Shown in pieces: positions 9,048-18,417 of a stretch of 64,000 nt of DNA. Numbering within the stretch: the stretch's first letter is position 1; each line of letters begins with the position of its first letter. The notes beneath the pieces were generated by a model. It was not told the origin of the DNA. It worked only from the letters and a program-made list of their open reading frames with translations, and searched no databases. Source of the DNA: Ensifer sp. LC163 (GTDB taxonomy: Bacteria; Pseudomonadota; Alphaproteobacteria; Rhizobiales; Rhizobiaceae); contig NZ_MBSS01000001.1 in the NCBI RefSeq assembly GCF_001695855.1, forward strand, positions 434,001 to 498,000, in the 5' to 3' direction. Both the position numbers and the translations under genes were made by a program.

Positions 9048-9098
9048 AAAATTCAATGAACGACCGCGTCCGCAACGCGGCTTTTCGGGGCGAACGGA

Positions 9099-9980
9099 AT
9101 GTCACCTGCTAAACCCGACGCCAGTCCGCCTGCGCGTCGCCTACCGCTTCACTGGCTGGGTATTCTGCCCTTTGCCGCGTTCGTGACGCTGTTTCTCATT
9201 CTGCCGACGATGAAGATCGTGGTCGGCGCGTTTCAGACACCGGACGGCAGCTTCACCTTCGACAATATCCGGGGCCTGTTCACGCCTTCGATCCTTGCGG
9301 CCTATTGGATCTCCATCAAGATCAGCATCGCCTCGGCGCTTCTCGGCTGCCTGATCGGCTTTGCCATGTCCGCGGCAATCGTCTTCGGCGGATTGCCGAA
9401 GGGGATCCGCGGGCCGCTTCTGACCTTTTCCGGCGTTGCCTCCAACTTTGCCGGCGTGCCGCTCGCCTTCGCCTTTCTCGCGACGCTGGGGCCGGTCGGC
9501 ATTCTCACCGCCTTCCTGCGCTCGAATTTCGGTTTCGACCTCAGAATGCTCGGCTTCAACCTCCTGTCCTTCTGGGGACTGACGATTACCTATCTCTTCT
9601 TCCAGATCCCGCTGATGATCCTCATCATCACGCCGGCGCTCGACGGGCTGAAGCGCGAGTGGCGCGAGGCGGCCGAGATCCTCGGCGCCACCGGCCTGCA
9701 ATACTGGCGCATGGTCGCTTTCCCGATCCTGCTACCTTCGCTGCTCGGCACCTTGGCGCTGCTCTTCGCCAATGCCTTCGGCGCCGTCGCGACTGCCATC
9801 GCGCTCACCGGCTCGTCACTGTCGATCGTGCCCATCCTGCTCTTTGCCCAGATCCGTGGCGACGTGCTCGGCAATCCGCACCTCGGCTACGCGCTCGCCT
9901 TCGGCATGATCGTCGTCACCGGCATCGCCAACGCGATCTACATCTGGCTTCGCGCCCGCAGCGAGAGGTGGCTGAAATGA
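9099..9980 (+). CDS. ABC transporter permease (PotB-like)
   Basis: A 293-residue inner-membrane protein with about six hydrophobic helices. The BPD_transp_1 coupling segment EWREAAEILGATGLQYWRMV carries the conserved EAA loop that docks the ATPase. ATG 9099 was chosen; the ribosome site is weak. Its stop overlaps the next permease start (ATGA). It forms the channel with the 9977 gene product for substrate delivered by the 7783 binding protein. Confidence 0.87.
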   Translation: MSPAKPDASPPARRLPLHWLGILPFAAFVTLFLILPTMKIVVGAFQTPDGSFTFDNIRGLFTPSILAAYWISIKISIASALLGCLIGFAMSAAIVFGGLPKGIRGPLLTFSGVASNFAGVPLAFAFLATLGPVGILTAFLRSNFGFDLRMLGFNLLSFWGLTITYLFFQIPLMILIITPALDGLKREWREAAEILGATGLQYWRMVAFPILLPSLLGTLALLFANAFGAVATAIALTGSSLSIVPILLFAQIRGDVLGNPHLGYALAFGMIVVTGIANAIYIWLRARSERWLK

Positions 9981-10759
9981 AGAAGATCTGGGCCTGGGGC
10001 GCCCTCCTTTTCGGCCTCCTCTATTTCACTCTGCCGCTCATCGGCATGACCAATTTCTCGCTCAAGATGCGTCGCGGCGAATATTCCTTCGATGCTTACG
10101 GGAAGGTTTTCAGCGATCCGCGGTTCCAAGAGACCTTCACCTATTCGGTGATGCAGGCGCTGTTCACCATCGTCTTCGGCGTGCTGCTCGTCGTGCCGAC
10201 GGCCTACTGGGTTCGGCTCAAGCTGCCGCGGCTGCGTCCCTATATCGAGTTCATCACGCTGCTGCCGCTCGTCATCCCGGCGATCGTCATAGTCTTCGGC
10301 TATATCCGGCTCTACAACACCTCGAGTTGGCTGCCGCTGACCGGCTCGCTCACCGGCACCAACATGCTGCTGATGTTCGGCTATGCCACGCTTGCACTCC
10401 CCTATATGTACCGGGCGGTGGACACGGGGCTGAGGACAATCGACATCGCCACACTGACCGAAGCCGCACAAAGCCTCGGGGCGGGATGGGCCACCATTCT
10501 CGGACGGATCATCCTGCCGAATGTTCTTGTCGCGGTGCTCTCGGGCGCCTTCCTGACCTTCGCCATCGTTATTGGCGAGTTCACCATGGCGGCGCTTTTG
10601 AACCGGCCGGCATTCGGTCCGTATATGCAGCTTCTCGGCGCCAACCGCGCCTATGAGCCCGCCGCGCTCGCCGTGATCGCGTTCGGCATCACCTGGGGCT
10701 GCCTCGGCCTCATCCAGCTCGTCTCGCGCTTCCAAAAAAGCGCGCCTCCCAAGGCCTGA
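9977..10759 (+). CDS. ABC transporter permease (PotC-like)
   Basis: The second channel subunit, 260 residues, about six hydrophobic helices, EAA-type loop in TLTEAAQSLGAGWATILGRIILP. ATG 9977 overlaps the upstream stop by 4 bases, so translation is coupled. In-frame sequence further upstream is shadow of the first permease gene. Confidence 0.87.
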   Translation: MKKIWAWGALLFGLLYFTLPLIGMTNFSLKMRRGEYSFDAYGKVFSDPRFQETFTYSVMQALFTIVFGVLLVVPTAYWVRLKLPRLRPYIEFITLLPLVIPAIVIVFGYIRLYNTSSWLPLTGSLTGTNMLLMFGYATLALPYMYRAVDTGLRTIDIATLTEAAQSLGAGWATILGRIILPNVLVAVLSGAFLTFAIVIGEFTMAALLNRPAFGPYMQLLGANRAYEPAALAVIAFGITWGCLGLIQLVSRFQKSAPPKA

Positions 10760-10771
10760 GGATCGTTCCGC

Positions 10772-11833
10772 ATGAGTTTCCTGACACTGACCAACATCCA
10801 GAAATCCTTCGGCCCCGTGCAGGTCGTGCATGGCTTCGACATGTCGATCGAAAAGGGCGAGTTCGTGTCCTTCCTCGGCCCGTCGGGCTGCGGCAAGACG
10901 ACCGTCCTGCGCATGATCGCCGGCTTCGAGACACCCTCCAGCGGATCCATCGTCATTAATGGCAAGGACCAGGGAACGCTGAAGCCAAACCAGCGCAATA
11001 TCGGCATGGTGTTCCAGGCCTATGCGCTGTTTCCCAACATGAACGTGCAGGACAACGTCGCCTTCGGCCTCAAGGTCGCCGGCGCGCAGAAGGCGGAGAT
11101 CGACACACGCGTCAAGCAGATGCTGAGCCTGATCAAGCTCGAGCACCTGGCCGATCGCTTCCCCTACCAGCTTTCCGGCGGCCAGCAACAGCGCGTCGCG
11201 CTCGCCCGCGCGCTCGCCGTCAAGCCGCAGGTGCTGCTGCTCGACGAGCCGCTGTCGGCACTCGACGCCAAGATCCGCGTGTCGCTGCGCGAAGAAATCC
11301 GCCAGATCCAGCACCAGCTCGGCATCACCACCGTGTTCGTTACCCATGACCAGGAAGAGGCCCTGTCGATCTCCGATCGCATCGTCGTCATGAATGCCGG
11401 CCGCGCCGACCAGATCGGCACGCCGTTCGAGATCTACAACACGCCTGCCACCCGCTTCGTCGCCTCCTTCGTCGGCACGCTCAACATCATCGAAGCCAAG
11501 GTCGCCGACCCGGCCGCAGGCGCCGTCACTATCGGCAACCAGCAGGTTTCCCTGAGGGATGCGATCGCCGGCATGAAGGGCGGCGACAACATTTCGCTGG
11601 CGCTGCGCCCGGAGGCAGGCTCGATTGCCGACAGCGCCAAGGGCGACACCGCGCTTGCCGGCCAGGTGGTATCGACCAGCTTCCTCGGCTCGGTCATCCG
11701 CACCAGGTTGCGCGTCGGCGGCGACGTCATCTCCTTCGACATGTTCAACGATCCGGGCGTGACGCCGCCGGTCTCTGGCGACAACGTGACGCTGCGTTTC
11801 GCCGCCAAGGACCTGTTGGTCATCCGCGAATAG
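10772..11833 (+). CDS. ABC transporter ATPase (PotA-like)
   Basis: A 353-residue nucleotide-binding subunit: Walker A GPSGCGKT (about residues 36-43), Q-loop VFQAYALFPN, signature LSGGQQQR, Walker B VLLLDEP, switch His in VTHDQEE. A TOBE-type beta domain from about residue 240 is typical of the PotA/FbpC/UgpC class. It lies 12 bases downstream of the second permease, closing the operon. All catalytic residues are present. Confidence 0.9.
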   Translation: MSFLTLTNIQKSFGPVQVVHGFDMSIEKGEFVSFLGPSGCGKTTVLRMIAGFETPSSGSIVINGKDQGTLKPNQRNIGMVFQAYALFPNMNVQDNVAFGLKVAGAQKAEIDTRVKQMLSLIKLEHLADRFPYQLSGGQQQRVALARALAVKPQVLLLDEPLSALDAKIRVSLREEIRQIQHQLGITTVFVTHDQEEALSISDRIVVMNAGRADQIGTPFEIYNTPATRFVASFVGTLNIIEAKVADPAAGAVTIGNQQVSLRDAIAGMKGGDNISLALRPEAGSIADSAKGDTALAGQVVSTSFLGSVIRTRLRVGGDVISFDMFNDPGVTPPVSGDNVTLRFAAKDLLVIRE

Positions 11834-12684
<851 letters not shown>

Positions 12685-13035
12685 TCTGCCAGTAGGCCAT
12701 AGCATCGGACCTGAAACCGGCTGCCCCCCTCATCCGGCCTGCCGGCCACCTTCTCCCCGCACGCGGGGAGAAGGAAACGCGGGGCGCGCGCTGCGAACCA
12801 TGATCTCGGCAGACCTACCGGAAAGCGTGCGACCGCCGTCACACTGCATCGTGCCTCTGCAGCGCCTGCGCGGGAGGATACGCCCACGGCACGCTCGGCC
12901 GTCCCATCTCACCGCCCGCGGGGAGAGGGCTAGTTTCCACACATCTTTAACGCCCATAGCCTTTGAATCAATCTCTGAGACGCGTGATTCAAATCCGCAA
13001 CGGACGGTCACAAGCCGCTGTTTCGACTCGCGAAA
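12685..13035. repeat. RIME-like palindromic mosaic element between ribH and ltrA
   Basis: No gene in 351 bases. 12724-12780 holds CCTCATCCGGCCTGCCGGCC and a TTCTCCCCGC/GCGGGGAGAA hairpin; 12908-12931 holds a second CCGCCCGCGGGGAGAGGG arm. This is the two-palindrome layout of rhizobial intergenic mosaic elements, also present near 35420, 40036 and 51058. The two flanking genes converge on it. Confidence 0.75.
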
Positions 13036-14319
13036 TCAATGCGCCGCTTCGCTCTTGCGCAAACTGCGCTCCAGCGCGGCCATCCGGTGACGGTGGCCGG
13101 CCGCCTCGTAGCCGACGATGGTCACGACCGGCGCAAACATCAGGATGATCAGGCACTTCGCCATGCCGACCCCGGCCAGGGCCGCGACCACAGAGGCAGC
13201 CAGCACGAGCGCCGTGCCCATGAGCAGCCAGAGATGCAGGCGGTCCGCCTGCTGCATCAGATAGGTGTACATCGCATAGAGGAGCCCGATGTAGAACGCG
13301 ACGGGCACCGCGACCGTCAGCACCGTCGCGACCGAGCCGATATGGGCCTTGTGCTCGATATAGTAAGCGGCCACGTGCAGGCCCGCGCCGGTCGCAACGA
13401 TCGAGGCGAAGATCGGCATGTGGCCGTAGCCCCAGACGAAGGCCCGCTTGAGCCGGTAGTGATGCAGCACCTCGGCGCTCGGCAGCAGGAAGTAGATCCA
13501 CCACATGCCGAAGGTGAGCCCGGTGCCCGCGAGGCAGACGAGCGCGACATCGAGATTCCAGCCCTGCCCCTCGACCACGGCCGAGATCGACGCAACTGTG
13601 CCGACAACCCCTTCCCCGAGTGCGATAATGGCGAGAAGCCCGTAGCGCTCGGCGATGTGGTGGGCGTGCCAGGGCGTACCTCCATGCCGCGTCTCGGCCA
13701 GATAGGGTCCGAGCATTTCGATCGCCGTCAGCGCGACGACCATGGCGAAGGTCACGACAAGCGAAAAGTCGATGAAGATCAGCACGACCCAACCGAACTG
13801 GGCGACGCTGATCGCCTTCACATAGGTGAGGCACGCGCCGCGCCGTGCCGGGTCCTGCCGGCTCGCGCGCAGCCATTGGAAAAGCATCGCCACGCGCATG
13901 ACGACATAGCCGAGAACCATCACGCCGTTGTCGAGGTGCTCGCCCTTGTCGATCGACTCGAACATTGGCGGCAGACCGATCGCCAGGATCAGAACGCCGA
14001 CCATCTGCACCATGGTCACGCTGCGAAAAATCCAGTCATCCGTGTCATAGGCGGACGCGAACCAGCTGAAATTGATCCAGGCCCAGCAGATCGAGAAGGT
14101 CGCGAGCGCAAAGCCGAACAGCCCGGCAAAATAGTGCCCTTCCGCGAGAAAATGGGCGAGTTGCGAAGCCGCCAGGCTGAACGCGATGACGAAGGTCAAG
14201 TCGAACAGAAGTTCGAGCGTCGTCGCCGTCCTATGATGTTCGTGCGTGTCGCGGCCGCTCATCCGCGCCACATGGTGATGGGCGCTCGGATGCGGCTCTG
14301 TCGAGGTTCCTTCACTCAT
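13036..14319 (-). CDS. LtrA-family (low temperature requirement A) membrane protein
   Basis: A 427-residue multispanning membrane protein of the LtrA family, named for Listeria cold growth but biochemically uncharacterised. The signature N-terminal LELLFDLTFVIAFSLAASQLAH, the WINFSWFAS block and the ERYGLLAIIALGEGVVG motif are present, with about 12 hydrophobic segments. The first 40 residues are His-rich (HPSAHHHVA, THEHH). ATG 14319 has a GGGGCG ribosome site; an upstream in-frame TTG (14361) lacks one. It appears to be a single-gene transcript and convergent with ribH. No functional link to neighbours is visible. Confidence 0.85.
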   Translation of the reverse strand: MSEGTSTEPHPSAHHHVARMSGRDTHEHHRTATTLELLFDLTFVIAFSLAASQLAHFLAEGHYFAGLFGFALATFSICWAWINFSWFASAYDTDDWIFRSVTMVQMVGVLILAIGLPPMFESIDKGEHLDNGVMVLGYVVMRVAMLFQWLRASRQDPARRGACLTYVKAISVAQFGWVVLIFIDFSLVVTFAMVVALTAIEMLGPYLAETRHGGTPWHAHHIAERYGLLAIIALGEGVVGTVASISAVVEGQGWNLDVALVCLAGTGLTFGMWWIYFLLPSAEVLHHYRLKRAFVWGYGHMPIFASIVATGAGLHVAAYYIEHKAHIGSVATVLTVAVPVAFYIGLLYAMYTYLMQQADRLHLWLLMGTALVLAASVVAALAGVGMAKCLIILMFAPVVTIVGYEAAGHRHRMAALERSLRKSEAAH

Positions 14320-14399
14320 GAGATGACGCCCCTGCATTTGACAATCCGCAAGCATATTCAAATATTTGCAGAAGCTTCGTCAAGGCGCGGCGCGAGCCC

Positions 14400-14432
14400 G
14401 AAAAAGAAAACGCCCGGCATCTCTGCCGGGCG
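14400..14432 (-). terminator. intrinsic terminator of the rpiB-tpi-DeoR operon
   Basis: On the minus strand a 9-bp perfect stem (CGCCCGGCA/TGCCGGGCG) with a 4-base loop is followed by TTTTCTTTTT. It lies about 60 bases past the rpiB stop and just ahead of the ltrA promoter region. Confidence 0.88.
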
Positions 14433-14490
14433 TCTCGCCGCAATGCGCGAGGGAGGATCAACGTGCATCGCGGTAATGGTGGTCGGATGC

Positions 14491-14928
14491 TTACTTCGCC
14501 GTATCGAGGCGATCGATCGCCTCGACATTGCCGGCCGACGGGCCGTTAGGGTCAAACTCGGAGGCAAGCCAGGCATCGACAATCGACTTTGCAAGTTCCG
14601 GCCCGATGACGCGCGCGCCCATGGTGATGATCTGGGCGTTGTTCGACTTGGCCGCCCGCTCGGCGGAATAGGTGTCGTGGGTCAGTGCGGCGCGGATGCC
14701 CGGCACCTTGTTGGCCGAGATGCAGACGCCGATGCCGGTGCCGCAGAACAGGATGCCGCGCTCGTTCTCGCCATCGACGATGGTCTGTGCCAGCTTCTGC
14801 GACAGGTCGGCGTAGAAGCCGGACTGGCTGAGGTCGTTGACTTCGAGATCGGCCTTCCCCTTGAGATGGGCGGCGATGACCTCGAGCAAGGGCTTGCCGG
14901 CGCTGTCTGCTCCGATTGCGATCTTCAT
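14491..14928 (-). CDS. rpiB: ribose-5-phosphate isomerase B-type isomerase (EryI/RpiB)
   Basis: A 145-residue RpiB/LacAB-fold aldose-ketose isomerase. The GADSAGKPL start, the active-site Cys in [11 protein letters not shown] (about residues 64-74), [10 protein letters not shown] and the [14 protein letters not shown] segment are typical. Next to erythritol genes it is expected to do the job of Brucella EryI: D-erythrulose-4-phosphate to D-erythrose-4-phosphate, which enters the pentose phosphate pathway. It is the last gene of the DeoR-tpi-rpiB operon, 43 bases after tpi and followed by a terminator. Generic ribose-phosphate isomerase activity is possible, but context favours the tetrose role. 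Confidence 0.9.
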   Translation of the reverse strand: MKIAIGADSAGKPLLEVIAAHLKGKADLEVNDLSQSGFYADLSQKLAQTIVDGENERGILFCGTGIGVCISANKVPGIRAALTHDTYSAERAAKSNNAQIITMGARVIGPELAKSIVDAWLASEFDPNGPSAGNVEAIDRLDTAK

Positions 14929-14971
14929 GATTTTCCTTTCCGTCCGTGTTGATCTGCGGCGTGCGGGGGGC

Positions 14972-15739
14972 TCAGATCGCCTTCGAGACGCGCTGCAGAA
15001 TGTCGAGATAGCCGTTGACGTCCCAGGCGGAGCGGCCGATGAACAGGCCGTCGATATGCCCCTGGGTGATCAGTTCTTCGCAATTGCCCGGGTTGACGCT
15101 GCCGCCATAGAGAACGGGAACGCGAACACCGAGGGCGCCTTGCGCGACATCGGCGATCCGCTTGTGACGGGCATCGGCATAGTCGGCCGTCGCCGGAATG
15201 CCGTTGACGCCGATTGCCCAGACGGGCTCATAGGCAAGCAGGACCGTGGCCTTGCGGGCGTCGCCTTCCAGCAGTTCCAGCGCGCCTTCCACCTGCCGCT
15301 TCAGGACGGTATCCGCCTCGCCCGCCTCGCGCTCCGCGAGCGTCTCGCCGATGCAGATCAGCGGCACCAGGCCATGGCGCACGGCCGCTGCCGTCTTCAG
15401 GCCCACAGTCCGGTCAGTCTCGCCGAAGTGCTCGCGCCGTTCGCTGTGGCCGAGCTCGACGACGTCGAGGTTGCAATCCCGAAGCATCACCGGCGAAACC
15501 TCGCCGGTCCAGGCGCCGGCGTCATCCCAGTGCATGTTCTGCGCGCCGACCTTGACGCTCGTTGCCGCGAGCCGATCCTTGACCTGCCGGGCAGCGGTGA
15601 AGGGCGGAATGACAAAACGCTGGATGCGCTCGTCGCGGGCGCCATCCGCTGCCGCCAGTCCGTCGGCAAAGACCATGGCTTCCGCCAGCGTCTTGTTCAT
15701 CTTCCAGCTTGTGCCCACCCAGAGCTGAGGCTTGTTCAT
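14972..15739 (-). CDS. tpiB: triosephosphate-isomerase-family enzyme (EryH/TpiB)
   Basis: A 255-residue TIM. The active-site Lys in [11 protein letters not shown], the electrophilic His in LGHSERR, the catalytic Glu in [10 protein letters not shown] and the GGSVNPGN loop are all intact. In the Brucella pathway the paralogue EryH (TpiA2) interconverts tetrulose phosphates rather than triose phosphates, and this gene has the same setting with a DeoR regulator and rpiB. ATG 15739 overlaps the regulator stop by 4 bases. A housekeeping tpiA is expected elsewhere on the genome (not seen here). Confidence 0.9.
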   Translation of the reverse strand: MNKPQLWVGTSWKMNKTLAEAMVFADGLAAADGARDERIQRFVIPPFTAARQVKDRLAATSVKVGAQNMHWDDAGAWTGEVSPVMLRDCNLDVVELGHSERREHFGETDRTVGLKTAAAVRHGLVPLICIGETLAEREAGEADTVLKRQVEGALELLEGDARKATVLLAYEPVWAIGVNGIPATADYADARHKRIADVAQGALGVRVPVLYGGSVNPGNCEELITQGHIDGLFIGRSAWDVNGYLDILQRVSKAI

Positions 15740-16527
15740 GCTTTCTCCGATGCTTTTCGATTGTCGACCTTGACCAGGCGGATGCCGGCCTCGCCGAGCG
15801 CCGCGGCGTGCTCGTCCGCCACCTCGGCGCCGGTCAGCACCGCATCGAAGGCATCGAGCCCGGTCAGGAAATGCAGGGCAGACCGCCCGAACTTGTCGTG
15901 ATCCACCAGGAGATATTTGCGCGCCGCCGACTTCGCCATCAGCCGCTTGGCCTGTACGACCTCCTGGTCCTGGTGGAAGGCTGCCGTTCCCTCGACCGCG
16001 GAACTGGAGAGGAAGGCGATATCGACGCGCAGCGAGCGCAGCGCCTCTTCCGTGACGATGCCGAAGAAACCGTTGAACTTCTTGCTGTACTGGCCACCAA
16101 GCGCGATGACGTTGATGCCGGGCGCTCCGGACAGGCTGGCGATCACGCCGAGATTGTTGGTGATGACGGTCAGCGGCCTGATATCCCTGACGTAGGCGGC
16201 GATCGCACCGGCCGTCGAACTGTCGTCGATGAGAATGCTCTGCCCCGGCTCGATCAGGCTCGCCGCATATTCGGCAATGCGGTTCTTTTCGGCGGCGGCA
16301 ATCTTCTCGCGGTAGCGGAAATCGCTTTCGAACTGCGGGCTCGACTGGATCGAGGCGCCGCCATGCACCTTGCGCAGCAGGCCGGCCTGTTCGAGATCGT
16401 CGAGATCGCGATGCACCGTCATCTTGCTGACGCCAAAACGAAGCGACAGGTCTTCGACGGAAGCCGTGCCGGCCTCCATCAAAACATCCATGATCGCCTG
16501 TCGCCTGTCTTCGGGCTTCATCGTCAT
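15736..16527 (-). CDS. DeoR/GlpR-family transcriptional regulator
   Basis: A 263-residue repressor-type protein: N-terminal winged HTH with VEDLSLRFGVSKMTVHRDL and the HGGA linker (about residues 18-56), then a DeoRC sugar-phosphate sensor domain (IDDSSTAGAIAAYV, VITNNLGVIASL, GGQYSKKFNGFFG). ATG 16527 (MTMKPEDRR) has AAGGCGG just upstream; ATG 16521 is the near alternative, and 16563 lacks support. It is first in the operon with tpi and rpiB, matching the DeoR-type regulator of the Brucella ery region. Its effector is probably a tetrose phosphate (inference). Confidence 0.9.
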   Translation of the reverse strand: MTMKPEDRRQAIMDVLMEAGTASVEDLSLRFGVSKMTVHRDLDDLEQAGLLRKVHGGASIQSSPQFESDFRYREKIAAAEKNRIAEYAASLIEPGQSILIDDSSTAGAIAAYVRDIRPLTVITNNLGVIASLSGAPGINVIALGGQYSKKFNGFFGIVTEEALRSLRVDIAFLSSSAVEGTAAFHQDQEVVQAKRLMAKSAARKYLLVDHDKFGRSALHFLTGLDAFDAVLTGAEVADEHAAALGEAGIRLVKVDNRKASEKA

Positions 16528-16624
16528 CCGCCTTGATCCGATGCCGCGAGAGCGCGGCATCACTCCTGGGAAGATAACACCTGAATGTTATATTTCAATG
16601 TTCAATGTGAGATTTTGTGATATT
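16528..16624 (-). promoter_or_regulatory. AT-rich promoter/operator region of the DeoR-tpi-rpiB operon
   Basis: A 97-base gap between the eryC stop and the regulator start, strikingly AT-rich against its surroundings between 16575 and 16630. It contains repeated TTCAATGTT/CAATGTGA and TTTTGTGAT/TTTTAGTGTGA motifs that could be regulator half-sites. No exact operator can be assigned by eye. Confidence 0.4.
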
Positions 16625-17563
16625 TTAGTGTGATTTTGATGGCCTGTTGAAGCCGGTATCGATGTAGGGCTCCCAGAATTCCACCGACTCTCGGATCATC
16701 TCGACGACGTTATGGTCGGTCGGCTCCCGCTCGCGGAAGGAAAGCTCCAGGCAGATCTCGTTGTCGGTGCCGCCGCCGGCCTTGACCGCACCGATCAGCT
16801 TCTCCGGCGTGATGCGGCCGTCCCGGTTGTAGGTGGCGGTAAACGGCCAGTGCCCACCCTTGTTCATTGATGACTGCTTGATGTGGATGATCGGCGAGCG
16901 CTCAGGAAACGCCCCTGCCCAGGCATAGGGGTCGATGTCGGCGGGATTATCGGACGTGACGTCCCCATGATCGATATCGACCATCATCTTCATCGGGATC
17001 GGCAGCTCCGCTTCGGCGAGCCGCCGGTCGAGCGAGCGGCACTCGACGATCGTGTGGCCGAATTCGCGCCCGACCGACATCGGCTCCCAGAACACATAGG
17101 AAAGACCGGCAGCCTTGCCGTGTTCCGCCACTTCGCGCCAGCAGTCGATGGCGATCTTCATCAAGTCCTCGCGCCGGGCCGGATCGTCATAATCCCTCAG
17201 CGTGAAGATCGCGAACTGCGTGCCCATGCCGGATGCGCCGAGCTCGGCCGAGATATCGGCGAAGGTCTTGAACCAGTCGACATAGTAGCGCCGCACATCC
17301 GGGTCCGGATGGCCGAAATGATTGAGCCTGCCATAGGGGCCTGTCATCCCCGAGGTGATCTTGACGCCGGTGCGGCCGAGCGCTGCCCTGAATTGACGGA
17401 TGGTCTTGGAGATCGTTGCCGCCGGCCAGCCCGGATTGACGAACTCGTGCGTCAGTTGCACGTAGCCGATGCGGATCTCTTCGCCGATCGTCTCGATCAG
17501 ATCGTCAGGCTCGGCAAAACGATTGACCAGCGGATTGGTGTTGAGCGACAGCGTGAAAGCCAA
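16625..17563 (-). CDS. eryC: erythrulose-phosphate epimerase/isomerase EryC (TIM-barrel family)
   Basis: A 312-residue AP-endonuclease-2/xylose-isomerase-like TIM barrel. Acidic and His metal ligands appear in KMMVDIDHGDVTS, the VFWEPMSVGRE segment, IIHIKQSS and ICLELSFRERE near the C-terminus. The EryC family, once called a dehydrogenase, converts L-erythrulose-1-phosphate to the D-erythrulose phosphate used by the Tpi/Rpi isomerases. Length agrees with Brucella EryC (about 309). TTG 17563 is taken as start because AGGAG lies at proper spacing and no ATG exists nearby. It is the last gene of the long ery operon, 14 bases after the HAD gene. Confidence 0.82.
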   Translation of the reverse strand: MAFTLSLNTNPLVNRFAEPDDLIETIGEEIRIGYVQLTHEFVNPGWPAATISKTIRQFRAALGRTGVKITSGMTGPYGRLNHFGHPDPDVRRYYVDWFKTFADISAELGASGMGTQFAIFTLRDYDDPARREDLMKIAIDCWREVAEHGKAAGLSYVFWEPMSVGREFGHTIVECRSLDRRLAEAELPIPMKMMVDIDHGDVTSDNPADIDPYAWAGAFPERSPIIHIKQSSMNKGGHWPFTATYNRDGRITPEKLIGAVKAGGGTDNEICLELSFREREPTDHNVVEMIRESVEFWEPYIDTGFNRPSKSH

Positions 17564-17577
17564 GGCGGTACTCCTGA

Positions 17578-18417
17578 CTACCAGAGAAATTTCGGGAGGA
17601 TGAAATCGGGTGTGGCGCCATGCTCGGCAAAGAGCTTTCGGCGCTCCTCGTCGGAGGCGTGCTCCAGAATGCCCGTGGTCACCAGCACCGAAGCGAGGCC
17701 GGCGCTCGCCGCCCCGGCGATATCGTGCTCGACGCTGTCGCCGATCGCGCAGACGCGAGAGGGGTCGGGATGACCGAGGAAGTCGAGGGCGAAATCGTAG
17801 ATGTCGGCAAAGGGTTTGCCGATCCAGCGCACCGTCCCGCCGAGTTCCTCGTAAAGTTCAGCGATCCGTCCGGCTCCAAACGCCGTTCCGGTCTTCGTCA
17901 GCATCACCTTGTCAGGATTGGTGCAAAGGCACGGCACGCCGCGCCGCGCCGCCGGTGCCAGCAACGCCTCGTAGTGCGACAACGACAGCACATCGCCTTC
18001 GCTCGCCGCCAGGAGCACGAAGTCCGCATCCGCACCGTTTTCGGTGCGCTCGAGGCCGAGCCCGGTGAGCGGCGATAGATCGCCGTCGCGGCTGATCAGC
18101 AGGCATTTGCTCAGGCGTCCGCTTGCCTGCGCGCCTTCCGTCTTCAGGATCTGCCAGGCAACTTCGCCCGAGGTCAGGAACCAGTCCCAGCTGCCGGCGA
18201 CGAAGCCGAGATCGACGAGGCGGCGGTCGTTTTCCGCCGAGCGCTTGCCGGAATTCGAAAGAATGATGACGCGCTTGCCCTGATCCTTCAGCCGCACCAG
18301 CGTTTCGGCGGCACCGGGATAGGGTCCGCGACCGTCGCGCAGCACGCCGAACTGGTCGATCAGGAAGGCATCGTAGCGATCAGCGATATCGGCAAGGCCG
18401 GAGATGACGGTACTCAT
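17578..18417 (-). CDS. HAD-superfamily class IIA phosphatase
   Basis: A 279-residue haloacid-dehalogenase hydrolase of the NagD-like IIA subclass, probably a sugar-phosphate phosphatase. Motif I is degenerate-looking but recognisable as FLIDQFGVLRDG (about residues 16-27), motif II is IILSNSGKR, motif III includes the Lys of IGKPFADIY, and motif IV is CAIGDSVEHDIAGA. Class IIA proteins normally have DxDGxL at motif I; here it reads DQFGVL, so the second acidic residue is replaced by Phe. It is coupled to the FGGY kinase gene by ATGA overlap. It may salvage dead-end sugar phosphates of the pathway (inference). Confidence 0.82.
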   Translation of the reverse strand: MSTVISGLADIADRYDAFLIDQFGVLRDGRGPYPGAAETLVRLKDQGKRVIILSNSGKRSAENDRRLVDLGFVAGSWDWFLTSGEVAWQILKTEGAQASGRLSKCLLISRDGDLSPLTGLGLERTENGADADFVLLAASEGDVLSLSHYEALLAPAARRGVPCLCTNPDKVMLTKTGTAFGAGRIAELYEELGGTVRWIGKPFADIYDFALDFLGHPDPSRVCAIGDSVEHDIAGAASAGLASVLVTTGILEHASDEERRKLFAEHGATPDFILPKFLW

